Shown here: one piece after another, positions 45,451 to 56,261 of the stretch
How positions within the stretch are numbered: the stretch's first letter is position 1
Layout: every line of letters starts with the position of its first letter
Assembly: GCA_015698045.1 (NCBI GenBank)
Contig: BLAL01000196.1
Span: forward strand, 1,178,001 to 1,242,000
From: Rhizophagus clarus
Taxonomy: Eukaryota; Glomeromycota; Glomeromycetes; Glomerales; Glomeraceae
Direction of reading: 5' to 3'
Length of the DNA: 64,000 bases
Position numbers and translations under genes: made by a program
Notes under the pieces: generated by a model
What the model was told of the DNA's origin: nothing
Seen by the model: the letters and a program-made list of their open reading frames with translations, nothing else
Database searches by the model: none

Positions 45451-46132
45451 ATGGCAAATAATTAAGTAATCCAAGTACTAAATCCGCATGAACCAGTTGC
45501 AGAGTGGCCTGATGATATTGCGTTAACATTGATCGAACAAAGACGAAGACACCATCAGCTGTTTGAAGATAATACTAACCATTCAGACCTTTGGACTCGT
45601 ATTGCTAATTATATCCGTCATCACCATCAATATGAAATATCGGCTAGACAGTGCCAAGTGAAATGGTATTCTCTAAAACGCGGCTACAAAAATTTAAAAA
45701 AGCTGCTAAGTAGAGATCCGGATGCTGATGGATATGAATTAAGAAGTCCAAATTGGCATGATCGTAAATTTTATGATGAACTTAGTGCCGAATTTTGGCT
45801 TCGAAGTGGTGACTATATTTATATTTAATTAAATTTTTATAAAATTAGTTATTCATTTATTTTTAGATCATTTTAGGTACGCTTATAGAAGATATAGAAG
45901 AAATAGGCATAGTAGACGGAGTAATAGACGAGGTAGATCTCAATCTCGTCATCATAGACGAGATAATTCCCATTCTATTTCAAGAAATCGTCGTAGACGA
46001 TCATATTCTCGATCTCGATCTCATTCAAGAGATCATTGTAGATGACGATCACATTCTCGCTCTCGTTCTCGTTTGAGAGATTATCGTAGACGTCGTAGAC
46101 GATATCGCTCTCTTTCAAAAAATAATCGTTAA
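45451..46132 (+). pseudogene. Myb/SANT-like DNA-binding protein with an RS-rich tail (two stops, no frameshift)
   Basis: Exon 1 (45451-45808) and exon 2 (45867-46132) join in phase 1 through a 58-bp GT-AG intron and give 207 codons. Residues about 20-95 carry a Myb/SANT-like (trihelix-type) domain: DDIALTLIEQRRRHHQLFED, DLWTRIANYIRHHHQ and ARQCQVKWYSLKRGYKNLKK with the conserved W, W and QC-x2-KW spacing. Exon 2 is an Arg/Ser-rich tail (RRSYSRSRSHSRDHCR, RSHSRSRSRLRDYRRRRRRY) resembling splicing-factor RS domains. A DNA-binding nuclear protein is inferred. Two in-frame stops are present: TAA at codon 5, fitting CAA, and TGA in the RS tail, fitting CGA. It is otherwise complete, with a natural TAA at 46130. 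Confidence 0.75.
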
Positions 46133-46480
46133 ATTTATTTTTTTTTTATTAATTATTATTTTTATCTTATTTTTCTTTTTTTTTGCAAGATTTCACACAT
46201 ATAAAATAATTCTATTATAATAAAAATATAATATATTTTATCAAACTTAATTTTCAAATTTCGTGATAATTGATAACGTTGGGACATTAACCATTTTTTT
46301 GGGATGCGAATTGGTACTGATGTCTACGTCGTGCATCCTGGGAGCTATATTCAAAAAAAAAATTTGTTGCGATCAAGTACCAAATTAGTAATAAAAAAGT
46401 AAAGATATTAAAATATGATGCTTTATTTATTTGCTCGAATAAAATCGAACAAAAATTGGTTAAAAGAAATTTAAATTTAT

Positions 46481-46977
46481 TTATTTTCTATATTTTTGCC
46501 ATCTATTAATTTCATTATCTAATTTTTTTCCTACATCTATTATTTGTTTTAATTTTTGTTGATATAAATCAACAGCAAGTGATTTTTGTCGTTTTAGACG
46601 TGTAATTTCTAAAATAAATGTTAATAATAGTAAATTAAGAATAAAATTAAGTAATTTATTGAAATTTATACCTTTATTTTTATTTTCAACTGTTTTATCG
46701 ATCTAAACCAATTTTTTGAATTAGAAACCAGATATACAACCGAATACAATAATCCATAACAAAGCCTTTATAAAAAACCCTCCAAAAAAAGTAAAAATAA
46801 AAACAATATATAAGAAAGAAAAATTATAAAAAATTATCTATCTAAAAAGATCTGAAAAACTACAGGCAGACCAAGTAACCACTCTAGGCAGTTCGAGTGT
46901 CCACTCACCTTTTTTCTTTTTGAAAAGGATTTATCTTTTCGCTCCTGTAATTTATTTTCACTTCTTTTATGAACCAT
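46481..46977 (-). CDS. Intact 3-exon small basic coiled-coil protein, 75 aa
   Basis: Exons 46977-46909, 46702-46672 and 46608-46481 sum to 228 nt with clean GT-AG junctions (AAG|GTGAGT, TTTAG|ATCG, AAAG|GTATAA, TTTTAG|AAAT), phases 0 and 1. The product opens MVHKRSENKLQERKDKSFSK and continues as a heptad-like helix, EITRLKRQKSLAVDLYQQKL then KQIIDVGKKLDNEINRWQKY, ending RK. Very Lys/Arg-rich, so probably a nuclear or nucleic-acid-associated helix. Intron 1 is unusually long (206 bp), and an alternative acceptor at 46856 (TTTTTCAG) would add a short exon ending in a stop. It is one of only two genes here without in-frame stops. The family is not recognised. Confidence 0.6.
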
Positions 46978-46979
46978 TT

Positions 46980-48020
46980 TGATAAAATAAGAAAAATTGT
47001 TTTTTTTTTTCACAAGAAACATTGAAGGATTACATCCTAAATCCTAATATAACATTCAACATGTGTGCCACTTCCTTTTTATGATAATACCACCACCAAA
47101 GTTGTATCTAGCAAAAAATTAGGGTTAGGGTATAGATCGGCGTATATGATTTAATACGTTGGGCGCAGTTTGTTATTATCACGTGAATAGAGATGCTAGA
47201 GATGCATAATTGCAAGGACGCGCTAGAATGCCTAATTTGAAATTTTCCCGTGAGAACATGGTATATTTGTGTATGTTCCCCACACTTTCTTTCTTTTCTC
47301 CATGCTTTCTTTCGCTTTCTTTCTTTTCCCACGTTTTCTTTTCTTCACGTTTAGTATGATGTAATAAATTTTCGTTGTTGCTTTTCGTTAAATATTTGAC
47401 GATATTTATATCGCTTTTCATTCATATCACAACAACTTCGACAATATCTTTATCGCTTTTCGTTCACATTACAAATAACTTTTTTATCATTTTTTCGTTC
47501 ACATTACAAACAGCTTCGACAACATTTTTTATCGCTCTTTCGTTCACATCACAAACAACTTCGACAATATTTTTTTATTGCTTTTTCGTTCACATCACAA
47601 ACAGCTTTGAAATATTTTTTATCGCTTTTTCGTCACATCACAAACAGCTTTGACAATATATTTTATCGCTTTTTCGTTCACATCACATCACATACAACTT
47701 GAACTTCGACAATATTTTTTATCATTTTTTCGTTCACATCACATACAACTTTGACAGTATTTATCGCTTTTCGTTCACATCACTTTTCGGAAAAACTTAC
47801 TTCTGTAAGTATAATTTTGAATTTGATATCATTTATTAATATATATAGATTAATGATATATTTTAATTAATTGATTATTAATTGGTTGATAGCGATATAG
47901 TATAATTAATTAATATTTTTATTGTTCATTTTAATTAGGTGATTAACAAGGCTAATAATCAGATGATTCCAAATATGTATATAAGAGACTTTTATCTCTT
48001 GTTCGATCTTTAATAATACC
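46980..48020. other. Promoter-like and minisatellite-containing intergenic region
   Basis: The segment 47120-47330 contains GGTTAGGGTATAGATCGGCG and TACGTTGGGCGCAGTTTGTT, less AT-rich than its surroundings. It separates the divergent genes at 46977 (minus) and 48024 (plus), so it may be a shared promoter. The minisatellite is listed separately. Confidence 0.4.
47385..47790. repeat. Minisatellite, about 45-bp units, eight copies
   Basis: The unit is AACTTCGACAATATTTTTTA followed by TCGCTTTTTCGTTCACATCA and CAA. Open frames across it are repeat artefacts. Confidence 0.85.
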
Positions 48021-48127
48021 ATAATGAAAAAATACAAATCTTTAAATTTAAACCTGATCTCTCGGGATGTCTCTGTTCCTCATCATAATAGATCTCAACA
48101 AGAATCAGATTCCCATTCTCATTGTCG

Positions 48128-48535
48128 TCGACGTCCTTATCATCGTTCCCAATCAAGACATTCGCATAATCATTTCCAATCAAAACATTCGTATCATCGT
48201 TCCCAATCCTGACGTCCTTATTATCATTCCCAATCTCGACATTCGTATCATTGTTCCTAATCCCAACGTTCACATCATCGTTCCCAATCTCAACGTTCGC
48301 ATAATCATTCCCAATCTTGACATTCGTATCATCGTTCCCAATCCTGACGTTCGCATTATCATTCCCAATCTTGACGTTCACATAATCATTTTCAATCTCG
48401 ACATTTGCATCATCATTCCCAATCCCGACGTTCATATCATTGTTCCTGATCTCGACATTTGCATAATCGTTCCCAATCTCGACATTCGCATAATCATTCC
48501 TAATCTCGACGTTCTTATAATCGTTCCCAATTCCA
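48128..48535 (+). repeat. 27-bp coding minisatellite (RSHxHSQSx)
   Basis: Units such as CGTTCGCATAATCATTCCCA followed by ATCTCGA. Exact 27-bp periodicity keeps all three frames open, which explains the long overlapping antisense frames; only the RS frame has the expected continuation. Confidence 0.85.
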
Positions 48536-50039
48536 TTCTCGTTCTCGTTCCCCTGGATACCGTCCTCGATCTCGCAATTCTCATCATCGATCCCACTATG
48601 TTCCTAATGATCAAATGATAATCCTCTCTTCTTCGGATTCATCCACACAAAACAAAGTGAGATCATTAACGAAAAGTAATATTATTTTAAATTAGTGTTA
48701 ATTATATTTTATATGACTTATACCGATTTAATATTAAAAATTATAGGAACATCATCTCATATGTCTTCAACATTAAGTTCAACTGCTCCAGACCCAAATA
48801 GCGGTATTGCTGCTCTCACACGCTTATTCTGGCTTAAGTGTAAAAATTTTCGTGCTAAAATGATTTATATTAATTACTGACTTTTAATAGGTGACGCTAA
48901 AAGTAAGGAAATCCAGGATTTGAAAGATGCAATCTCAAATCTCACGTAACGTTTAGAAAATCTATCTAAGGGTACCAACTCTAATAAAACGTTGTCGCCT
49001 GTTTTTATGAGTAAGGAACAAAAATGTGAATTAGCACCTATGTCAAAAAATTATAAGAAGACACTTCACGTAAATATACATCTTTATTAAAAATTTATCT
49101 TTATTAAATATAAATTGATATTTGATCATTTTAATGATCTTTTATTAATAACTAGGATGAAGTGGACAAGTGGTCCATATTTTAAATAATATAAATCTGT
49201 CGCTTCAATTCGACGTATCTAAAACTTACAGCAATCAGAAAAAAATGATGAACAAGAAGCTTTTGCCGGCAGTAAAATCTGTAATGAACCCTTCCATTCA
49301 AGCATATGATGTAGAGATATTAAAAATCATTAAACAATTACATAAATCGCGCTGAGAGATGTAGAAATTAAAACAAGAAGGTAGAGTGGAAGAGCACATT
49401 AGAAGGCAACATATGAATTCAAGAAAAAAGCAGGTATAAATTTTAATTATTCGAAATAAAACGTACACAATTAATTGATTTTAATTTACTGTACTTCATT
49501 AGAAGATGTCTCGGCGCAGGAGAGGATTGCAACATATGATATCGATACGAGATAACCTTTTATATGAATGCCATCCTGAAAATTTGACTTGGGAATCCTA
49601 TATGAAAGATTGTGAGAAGGCATTAAATACGTCAGATCTTTATTCAGATGAATGGTCATCAGATGATGAAGAATTGGCGAAAGAAGAACGTGATAAAAAA
49701 ATAAGATCAAAACGATTAGCCAGCACCAATTCAATAATAAAAGTATATGATAAAAAGTGGCGATCGTCTAGGGTATGTAAAGTTGTGAAGTTAATTAATT
49801 AATATAACATTTATACATAATAAACTACAAATTTTTATAGATTAAACAAATCTTATCCTAGGCGGAAGAAATTGGGATAAGCATCAGAACAGAATTAAGT
49901 CGTAAACGTTACCGCTCAGATGATATTGTTGATAATAAAAGTAAGCCCAATGAAGATATGCCAGGCTGGTGGATTTTCTTAAGGTGAGTTGCACAAGAAT
50001 CAGATGAAGATGACGATGATGAGGATGATAATGACAAAC

Positions 50040-50360
50040 TAAACGATGGCGATAACAATGTCGGTGGTGGTGATAACGATGGCAATGTTGGTGGTGATAA
50101 CGATGACGATAACGATGTTGGTGGTGGTAATAAAGATAACGATAACAATGTTAGTGGTGGTAATAAAGATAATGATAATGATGTTAGTGGTGGTAATAAA
50201 GATAACGATAACGATGTTGGTGGTGGTAATAAAGATAACGATAACGATGTTGGTGGTGGTAATAAAGATAACGATAACGATGTTGGTGGTAGTAATAAAG
50301 ATAACGATAACGATGCTGGTGGTGGTAATAAAGATAACGATATCGATATCGATATTGAAA
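50040..50360 (+). repeat. 33-bp coding minisatellite (DNDNDVGGGNK)
   Basis: The unit GATAACGATAACGATGTTGG followed by TGGTGGTAATAAA is repeated about nine times within the last exon of the dead RS-repeat gene. The Ser/Leu-rich antisense frame is a shadow. Confidence 0.85.
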
Positions 50361-50539
50361 AGGATGATAACAGTAATAACAATGATGTTGTTAATGCTAG
50401 AAAGAATAGTTTAGATGGACCTTTTTACTTATTTGTGCCAGATAGTATTAAGAAAGGAAGTACAACGTCAACTTCATCAAATACTAGCAAGCATTCGTCA
50501 AAGACTAGGAAGCGTTCAATATTTTCTTGTCATTAGGTA

Positions 50540-51575
50540 ATACATTTATACATAAATAATCGTATAATATTAGTAATAATAACAATAATATTAGTAATAA
50601 TAACAATAATATAGTAATAATAACAATAATATAGCAATAATATGTAGTATTGATATGGTAATAATATAGTAGTAATAAATAATAAAAAAATTTATATATA
50701 AATAATATATTCTATAATTGTTCATATTAAACGTAATTAAAAATCGAAATGAAAATAGAGACTCTGGTTAGTATGAAATAAAAACTGGCATTGGTTATTA
50801 GAAATTTGCTTATATCGATAATAAAATTGTCATTCCTATTTGAAGATTAATATATGTCAGTGTTAAAATCGTCATTTTTTATTTGAATGATTATTGTATG
50901 TCAGTTTTAAAATTGGCATTTTTTTGAGAGAAACGGCATTGGTTGTTTGACTGTCGGCAGTCTGATTTTGGATGATTTATGGTAAGAATTGGTACAGAGA
51001 TTTAAAAATCGGTGTTCCTATTTTTTTTTATCAAAAAAAGGGAATTCCGATTTTTTGCTTTTCGTGCCATAAAATCGGCAGGAAAAAGCCACAAATTGGA
51101 CAAATAAAGCAAAATATTGGCAGTCTGATTTTTGACCAATTTTTACTTATTTGACGTGTGATACTTTTAAAAGATGATGATTATGAGGGTGATGGCCATA
51201 GTGTAGACGACGATGATTGTGTTAAATATAAATAAAACTTTAATTTAAGTTTATGTATCTCTTCTTCCTGATTTGAAATTTGCTCTGAAAAAATATCGAT
51301 CCACTTTAATAGATATGCATTCTCCCGCTCAGTTTTGTTGTTTAATTTGGCAATTATTTGTTCTCCAGCTGTCTCAACAGTTTTTGAAATTCTTGGTACA
51401 TTATCTGAAGATCAGAAATTTCGATTTCTTTTTGTTGAAATTTCTTCTTTTGTCATTTTTTTTCTCTATGTCAAGCCGTTTTCCTAGAATATTAAATAAA
51501 GAAAAAATATTTTTTTTTTATCGAAAAAATAGATGCAATTTTTAATTTATTATGAAGGTTCAATAATTTTGGAAA
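50540..51575. other. AT-rich region with short AATAATA and GGCAGTCTGATTTT repeats
   Basis: AATAATAACAATAATATTAG repeats lie at 50570-50660. At 50955-51150 the motif TCGGCAGTCTGATTTT/TTGGCAGTCTGATTTT recurs with AAAATCGG pieces, resembling the ends of an unresolved element related to the duplication at 38.7-39.5 kb. No gene is supported. Confidence 0.4.
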
Positions 51576-51578
51576 TCT

Positions 51579-54500
51579 ACCATCGGGAAAATTATATCAG
51601 TTCAGATCTGTGGTAATCTGTGATTTTAGCAGATTGCTGCTTTTTTTTATGCAATTTTGATAAGAATCTGCACAATACTGCAGAAATTAGTTTTTTATTT
51701 TTTTTCGAAGATTTTTTTATGAAAAATCTGTGATAATCTCCAAAATTGCAGATTTTTAAAAACACTTCGTGCAAAAATCTTTAAAGATTTTCACAATTTT
51801 CTTCTTTAATTTGATAAACTTTACATAAACTGATTTTCACTTTTCTTCTTTAATTTGATAAACTTACATAAACTTTCTTTTAATTTTGAACTTAACTTTA
51901 ACACTTAAACTTTCTTAAAGAAATAGTTTTTTATATTTTGAAGAAATACATTTTTTACGACACTTTTCAAAGAATTAATTTTATAATCCCTTTTACACAA
52001 ATAATTTAATATTTTTTCGAAGCTTGTCAGACTTTAAGTGTTAAAGAATGTTTCATTTAACGAATGTTAACACTATCGTCTGGCATTCCCTTAAATCCAT
52101 AAAAATAATATCATCTATATAAGCTATGATAGGGATTCAAACTAATTCCATGGACCATTTGTTCGTTTCATTAGAATCCAAATTAACGGTCTAATTGAGC
52201 TTGAATTAAAGGTTTCGAAGATTTTCCTTCAAAAAAAAAGCCTTTTCCTTTATTTTATTTAACGAACATTAACTAATGGTCGTTTATTTTTAAGTCCAGA
52301 ACAAAGATACAGGTTTTGGATTATTGAAAAAAATTTTTTTTTTAATTTAAATGAACGTTAATAATGAACGTCAGAAAACACCAAATTTTGAAGGTAACAC
52401 ATATCATTTGACTAGTGTATATCCTTCAGAAAAAAAAAATTTCTTTTTTTTTTTTTTAAGTGCAGAACGATGAAAGTATATACCATTTCGAAGGTAACTT
52501 CAAAAAAAAGTTTAATTTTTATAAATTTTGTTTAACGAACGTTGACTAACTGTTCGTTTTTACCTTTTATAGGTCCAGAATCAATAGCACTCGTCATGTA
52601 ACGTTTAACCATCAAAAAATGTAAAAAACTCGCATTCTGCCCACTAACACCGCAATACGAATAGCTGCTTACCAAGAAACTTGCAGTTACGCACTCCATT
52701 CGAAGGTATAAGTGTATAACCTTCAAAAGTTATTTTTTTTTATTATCTTATTTAACGAACATTAACTAATATTCGTTCTTATTTTTGTAGGTCCAGAACT
52801 CCAATTCGAAGCAGACTGGAATATTTCAAAGGTTAAAAATTTTGATATTTTTATTATCTTGTTTAACGAACATTGACTAACATTCGTTCTTACTTTTGTA
52901 GGTCTGGAACTCCATTTCGAAGTAGACCAGGTATTTCGAAGGTAAAATAAAAACTTTGAAATAATTTTTTTTATTTTCAGTTATTGTTTTTATATAATGA
53001 ACGTTGCTAATGTTCAAACATTTTTATTTTTATTTAGGTCAAGCAGACGTTCAATTTCAAAGGTGGACTCTATTTGAAGGTAAGCCTTCGATTTTTTTTA
53101 ATTTTTGTTTTTATTGAACGAACGTTACTAACGTTCTTTTATTTTATTTTTTTTTTAGTTTAGAAAGCCAGTGTTTTTGACTCCCGTTTCGAAGGTAAAC
53201 CTTCGAATTCTAATTTTTTTTTGGTTTTTTATTTAATGAACATTTATTAACTTTCTTTATTTATCTTTTTTTTTATCTTTTTTTTGTAGTCCGCAAATAG
53301 ATTCTTAAAAGAAATATCGAAGGTAAAATTTCAAAATTCATTTTTAATTTTCCTTTTAACAAGACGTTTGTTAACATTGCATTTTTTTATAGGCCTGGAA
53401 TGTTATAGAACTTCAAAGGTATTCTTCGAAGTTTCTTTAAAATTTTCTTTATTTTTTTTTTTGTAATGAAATGTTATTAATGTTCCAGCTTCCTTTTTGT
53501 AGTTTAGCGATTTTCCAGATACTTTCTGAGTGGATATGGGATTTCGAAGGTATTTTATCTTCGAAAAAATTTGAAATTTAATTTTTTTTTGAATGAAACG
53601 TTAACGTTAACATTTTGATTTTATTGTTTTGTAGACATTTAGCTAACCTTTTATTTTTTATTTTTTAGATTTGTGGTTTTCAGATGCCTCCTGAACGTAA
53701 TAATGCGTAATTTTGAAGGTGTTTACCTTCAAAAAAATTAAATTTTAATTTTTTTTTCTTTTTTTTTTGAACAAAACATTAACTAACGTTTCATTTTTAA
53801 TTTTGTAGGTCCATGGCTTTCTGGACGCATCATAGACGAAATTTCGAAGGTAAGCTTCGAAATTATTAATTTTTTTTTTTAACAAAACGTTTACTAATGT
53901 TTTCGTTTGATTTTTCAGGTTTGCAGCTTCTGAATACCACTGGACTGAATTTCGAAGGTGAATAACCCTCGATTTTTTTGGGTTTTAAACAAAATGTTAA
54001 CTAACGTTAATGTTTTTTTTAATAGATTCAGCTTCTAAACGTAATTTTGTAGGTAAATAGTTTCCCTTCGAATTTTTTATTTTAATAATTTTTTTTAATG
54101 AAACGTTGATTAACGTTTTGATTTTCTTTTATTTTTTAGGTCCAAGACTTCCTGAACGTCTAATGAACAGAATTTTGAAGGTAACCTTTGAAATTCTTTT
54201 ATTTTTTATTTTGTTTTTATTTAAACGAGACATCAACTAACATTTTGTTTTATGTCCTTTTGCGTAGGTTTGTGACTTTATAGTGCCTCATGGACGTAAT
54301 TTCAAAGGTAAATAAAATAAATACCTTCAGAAATTTTATTTATTTTTTTTAAATGAAACGTTAACTAACGTTTTGTTTTTTATTTTGTAGACTTGTGGCT
54401 TTCTGGATGCTTTCTGAAAGATTTCGAAGGTATTTAACTTCAAATAAAATTAAGATTTTAATTTTTTTTAAATGAAACATTAACGAAACTTTAATTAACA

Positions 54501-54929
54501 TGAATTTTTTTTGTATTTTGTTATTTGTTAGAATCGAACCAACTGGAATAATGTCCAAACCATTAATAACAACATAATTTGACAGTTTGTAAAGAAAAGA
54601 AAAGAGACTTTTAATTAGTGCATTTAGTTAGTGAAATAGGATAGTTTAGTATATGTACTTTTAAATTTGTAAATATCTTTAATTAATAAATTGATATTAG
54701 TTAATATTAAAGTTAAAACACTGCCTAACTGTAAATTTGCATTAGTACTTTTGAAAAATTTTGCAGATTTATTTTTGAAAAATTTCGCAATTTTTTTTTT
54801 GTGCTTGCAGATTTGTGCAGAAATTCATGAAATTTTTCAGTGCTATGTATTGGCATGTCCTTAGATCTGCGCAGAAATGTACTCTGCAGAATTGTGCAGA
54901 TCTGCAGACCAAAATTTTTTCTGATGATT
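51579..54929 (+). mobile_element. TIR element B, about 3.35 kb, inverted copy of element A
   Basis: The left end reads ACCATCGGGAAAATTATATC then AGTTCAGATCTGTGG. The right end reads CTGCAGAATTGTGCAGATCT then GCAGACCAAAATTTTTTCTG and ATGATT. Both ends match element A in inverted orientation; the right roughly 390 bp (54530-54930) is the closest match. The cassette array differs in number and sequence from that of A, so the arrays have expanded or contracted independently. No transposase is seen. Confidence 0.75.
52180..54440 (+). repeat. About 18 tandem exon/intron-like cassettes in element B
   Basis: Representative exon-like blocks: 52790-52830 starting GTCCAGAACTCCAATTCGAA (41 nt), 52902 starting GTCTGGAACTCCATTTCGAA (40 nt), 53037 starting GTCAAGCAGACGTTCAATTT (42 nt), 53808 starting GTCCATGGCTTTCTGGACGC and 54140 starting GTCCAAGACTTCCTGAACGT. 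Almost all are preceded by a T-rich tract and TAG or CAG, and end TTCGAAG|GTAA or TTTGAAG|GTAA. Spacers of roughly 60-100 bp carry AACGTTAACTAACGTT-like motifs with an embedded ACTAAC. Block lengths range from about 26 to 50 nt. One block near 52570 has an extra insert of about 100 bp. Confidence 0.72.
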
Positions 54930-54990
54930 GTTAAAATTAGTTTAATACAAGGGTAAAATTATTTTAATCTTATTCAATAAATTTCGCAAA

Positions 54991-55615
54991 CTGTGATTTT
55001 TTTATTAATTAATTATCATAAGAACGGCATTCAAATGCCACCCTTTAAAAAAATTTCTTGTGATTTGAACTTCGTGACTGTGACTTTTTTTTTATTAATT
55101 AATTATCATAAGGACAGCATTCAAATGCCATCCTTTAAAAAAATTTCTCGTGATTTGAACTTTGTGACTATGACTTTTTTTTTATTAATTAATTATCATA
55201 AGAACGGCATTCAAATGTCATCCTTTAAAAAAATTTCTCGTGATTTGAACTTTGTGACTATGACTTTTTTTTTATTAATTAATTATCATAAGAACAGCAT
55301 TCAAATACCATCCTTTAAAAAAATTTCTCGTGATTTGAACTTTATGATTGTGACTTTTTTTTTATTGATTAATTATCATAAGAAAGGCATTCAAATGCCA
55401 TCCTTTAAAAAAATTTTTCGTGATTTGAACTTTGTAACTGTGACTTTTTTTTTATTAATTAATTATCATAAGAATGGCATTTAAATGCCATTCTTTAATA
55501 AAAATTTCTCGTGATTTGAACTTTGTGACTGTAACTTTTTTTTTATTAATTAATTATCATAAGAACGGTATTCGAATGCCATCCTTTAAAAAAATTTCTC
55601 GTGATTCTCGTGATT
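54991..55615 (+). repeat. 90-bp satellite, seven copies
   Basis: Units start near 54991, 55081, 55171, 55261, 55351, 55441 and 55532. Each contains TTTATTAATTAATTATCATA, AGAACGGCATTCAAATGCCA and AAATTTCTCGTGATTTGAAC. Identity is high, so the array is young. Since 90 is divisible by three, a 163-codon frame (FLLINYHKNGIQMPSFKKIS repeated) stays open. Confidence 0.9.
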
Positions 55616-55619
55616 CCTA

Positions 55620-56255
55620 TCCAATAAACTTCGTAGTGAATAACAATTGTTCTGGTTAGAATGATATATGTATTATTATTTTTTTGATTCTTATTTAGCA
55701 AGAAAAATTTAAATTTTTTTGTGTAAGCTGAATTAACCAATTACAATTTTGATATTTATATTATTACTACATCAGAATCATTCCAACTTTATAATGAATT
55801 TTCCATTATTATATTTGTGATTCTAGAGGCGTCTTAGTCTTAAAAATTTTAAGTGTGTCAAATAATTAATTATGTGTTATGCCTGCGTAATATCATTTAA
55901 AAATATCTAATTACATGCGTAATATTTAAAAAAATGTGCATTATAATGCCGATCAGATTTTTGTTGTCTAACAATCGACATCTAATTGATTGCAGATCTT
56001 CAAATATTATAATGTGTCGGCCTTTCACGTCACTTAAAAAATATCATTATTTTAATTACTCACATAATTATAGTACTAAGATTACATGATTTTGATTAAT
56101 TCCTCGATGAAAGCACATATTATTTAATCGAATGGTGTTTATCATATAGTACAATTAAAAAAATATATATATAAAAAAAGATAAAATTCCTTTTCAAAAA
56201 AATCAGAAAAATCATCATAATAAACAATCAAGAAATTTGTCTGGTTTCGTAAATT
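55620..56255. other. AT-rich intergenic region upstream of the gene at 56262
   Basis: No gene or repeat was assigned. Confidence 0.4.
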
Positions 56256-56261
56256 TTTAAA

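Larger units (their letters stand above)
48024..50535 (+). pseudogene. Dead multi-exon gene: RS-repeat N-terminus, coiled coil, Asn/Asp/Gly-repeat tail
   Basis: Exon 1 (48024-48675) opens MKKYKSLNLNLISRDVSVPH and is then about fifteen copies of a 9-residue, 27-bp repeat (RSHNHSQSR type), an RS-like domain. Further exons are at about 48747-48840 (HMSSTLSSTAPDPNSGIAAL), 48893-49069 (KSKEIQDLKDAISNLT, RLENLSK coiled coil), 49156-49433 (LQFDVSKTYSNQKKMMNKKL, AYDVEILKIIKQLHKSR), about 49505-49772 (RRRRGLQHMISIRDNLLYEC, NLTWESYMKDCEKAL) and 49841-50535. The last exon holds about nine copies of an 11-residue repeat (DNDNDVGGGNK) and a Ser/Thr-rich tail. More than ten in-frame stops are present, seven or so within the RS repeats as CGA-to-TGA or CAA-to-TAA, plus TAG where a TGG Trp is expected. 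I remember a similar multi-copy Rhizophagus family of unknown function. Confidence 0.65.

Noticed and set aside
47119-47130. Telomere-like TTAGGGTTAGGG
   Set aside because: Only two copies, isolated and internal; no array.
48010-48618. Long frames IRIIVPNPDV (plus) and VGIGNDDANVEI (minus) across the RS repeats
   Set aside because: The 27-bp period keeps all frames open; only the RS frame connects to the upstream start and the downstream exons.
49909-50382. 157-codon Ser/Leu-rich minus-strand frame
   Set aside because: Antisense shadow of the 33-bp DNDNDVGGGNK repeat, open only because of the period.
54993-55484. 163-codon ORF over the 90-bp satellite
   Set aside because: Period divisible by three; reading continues only as long as the array.
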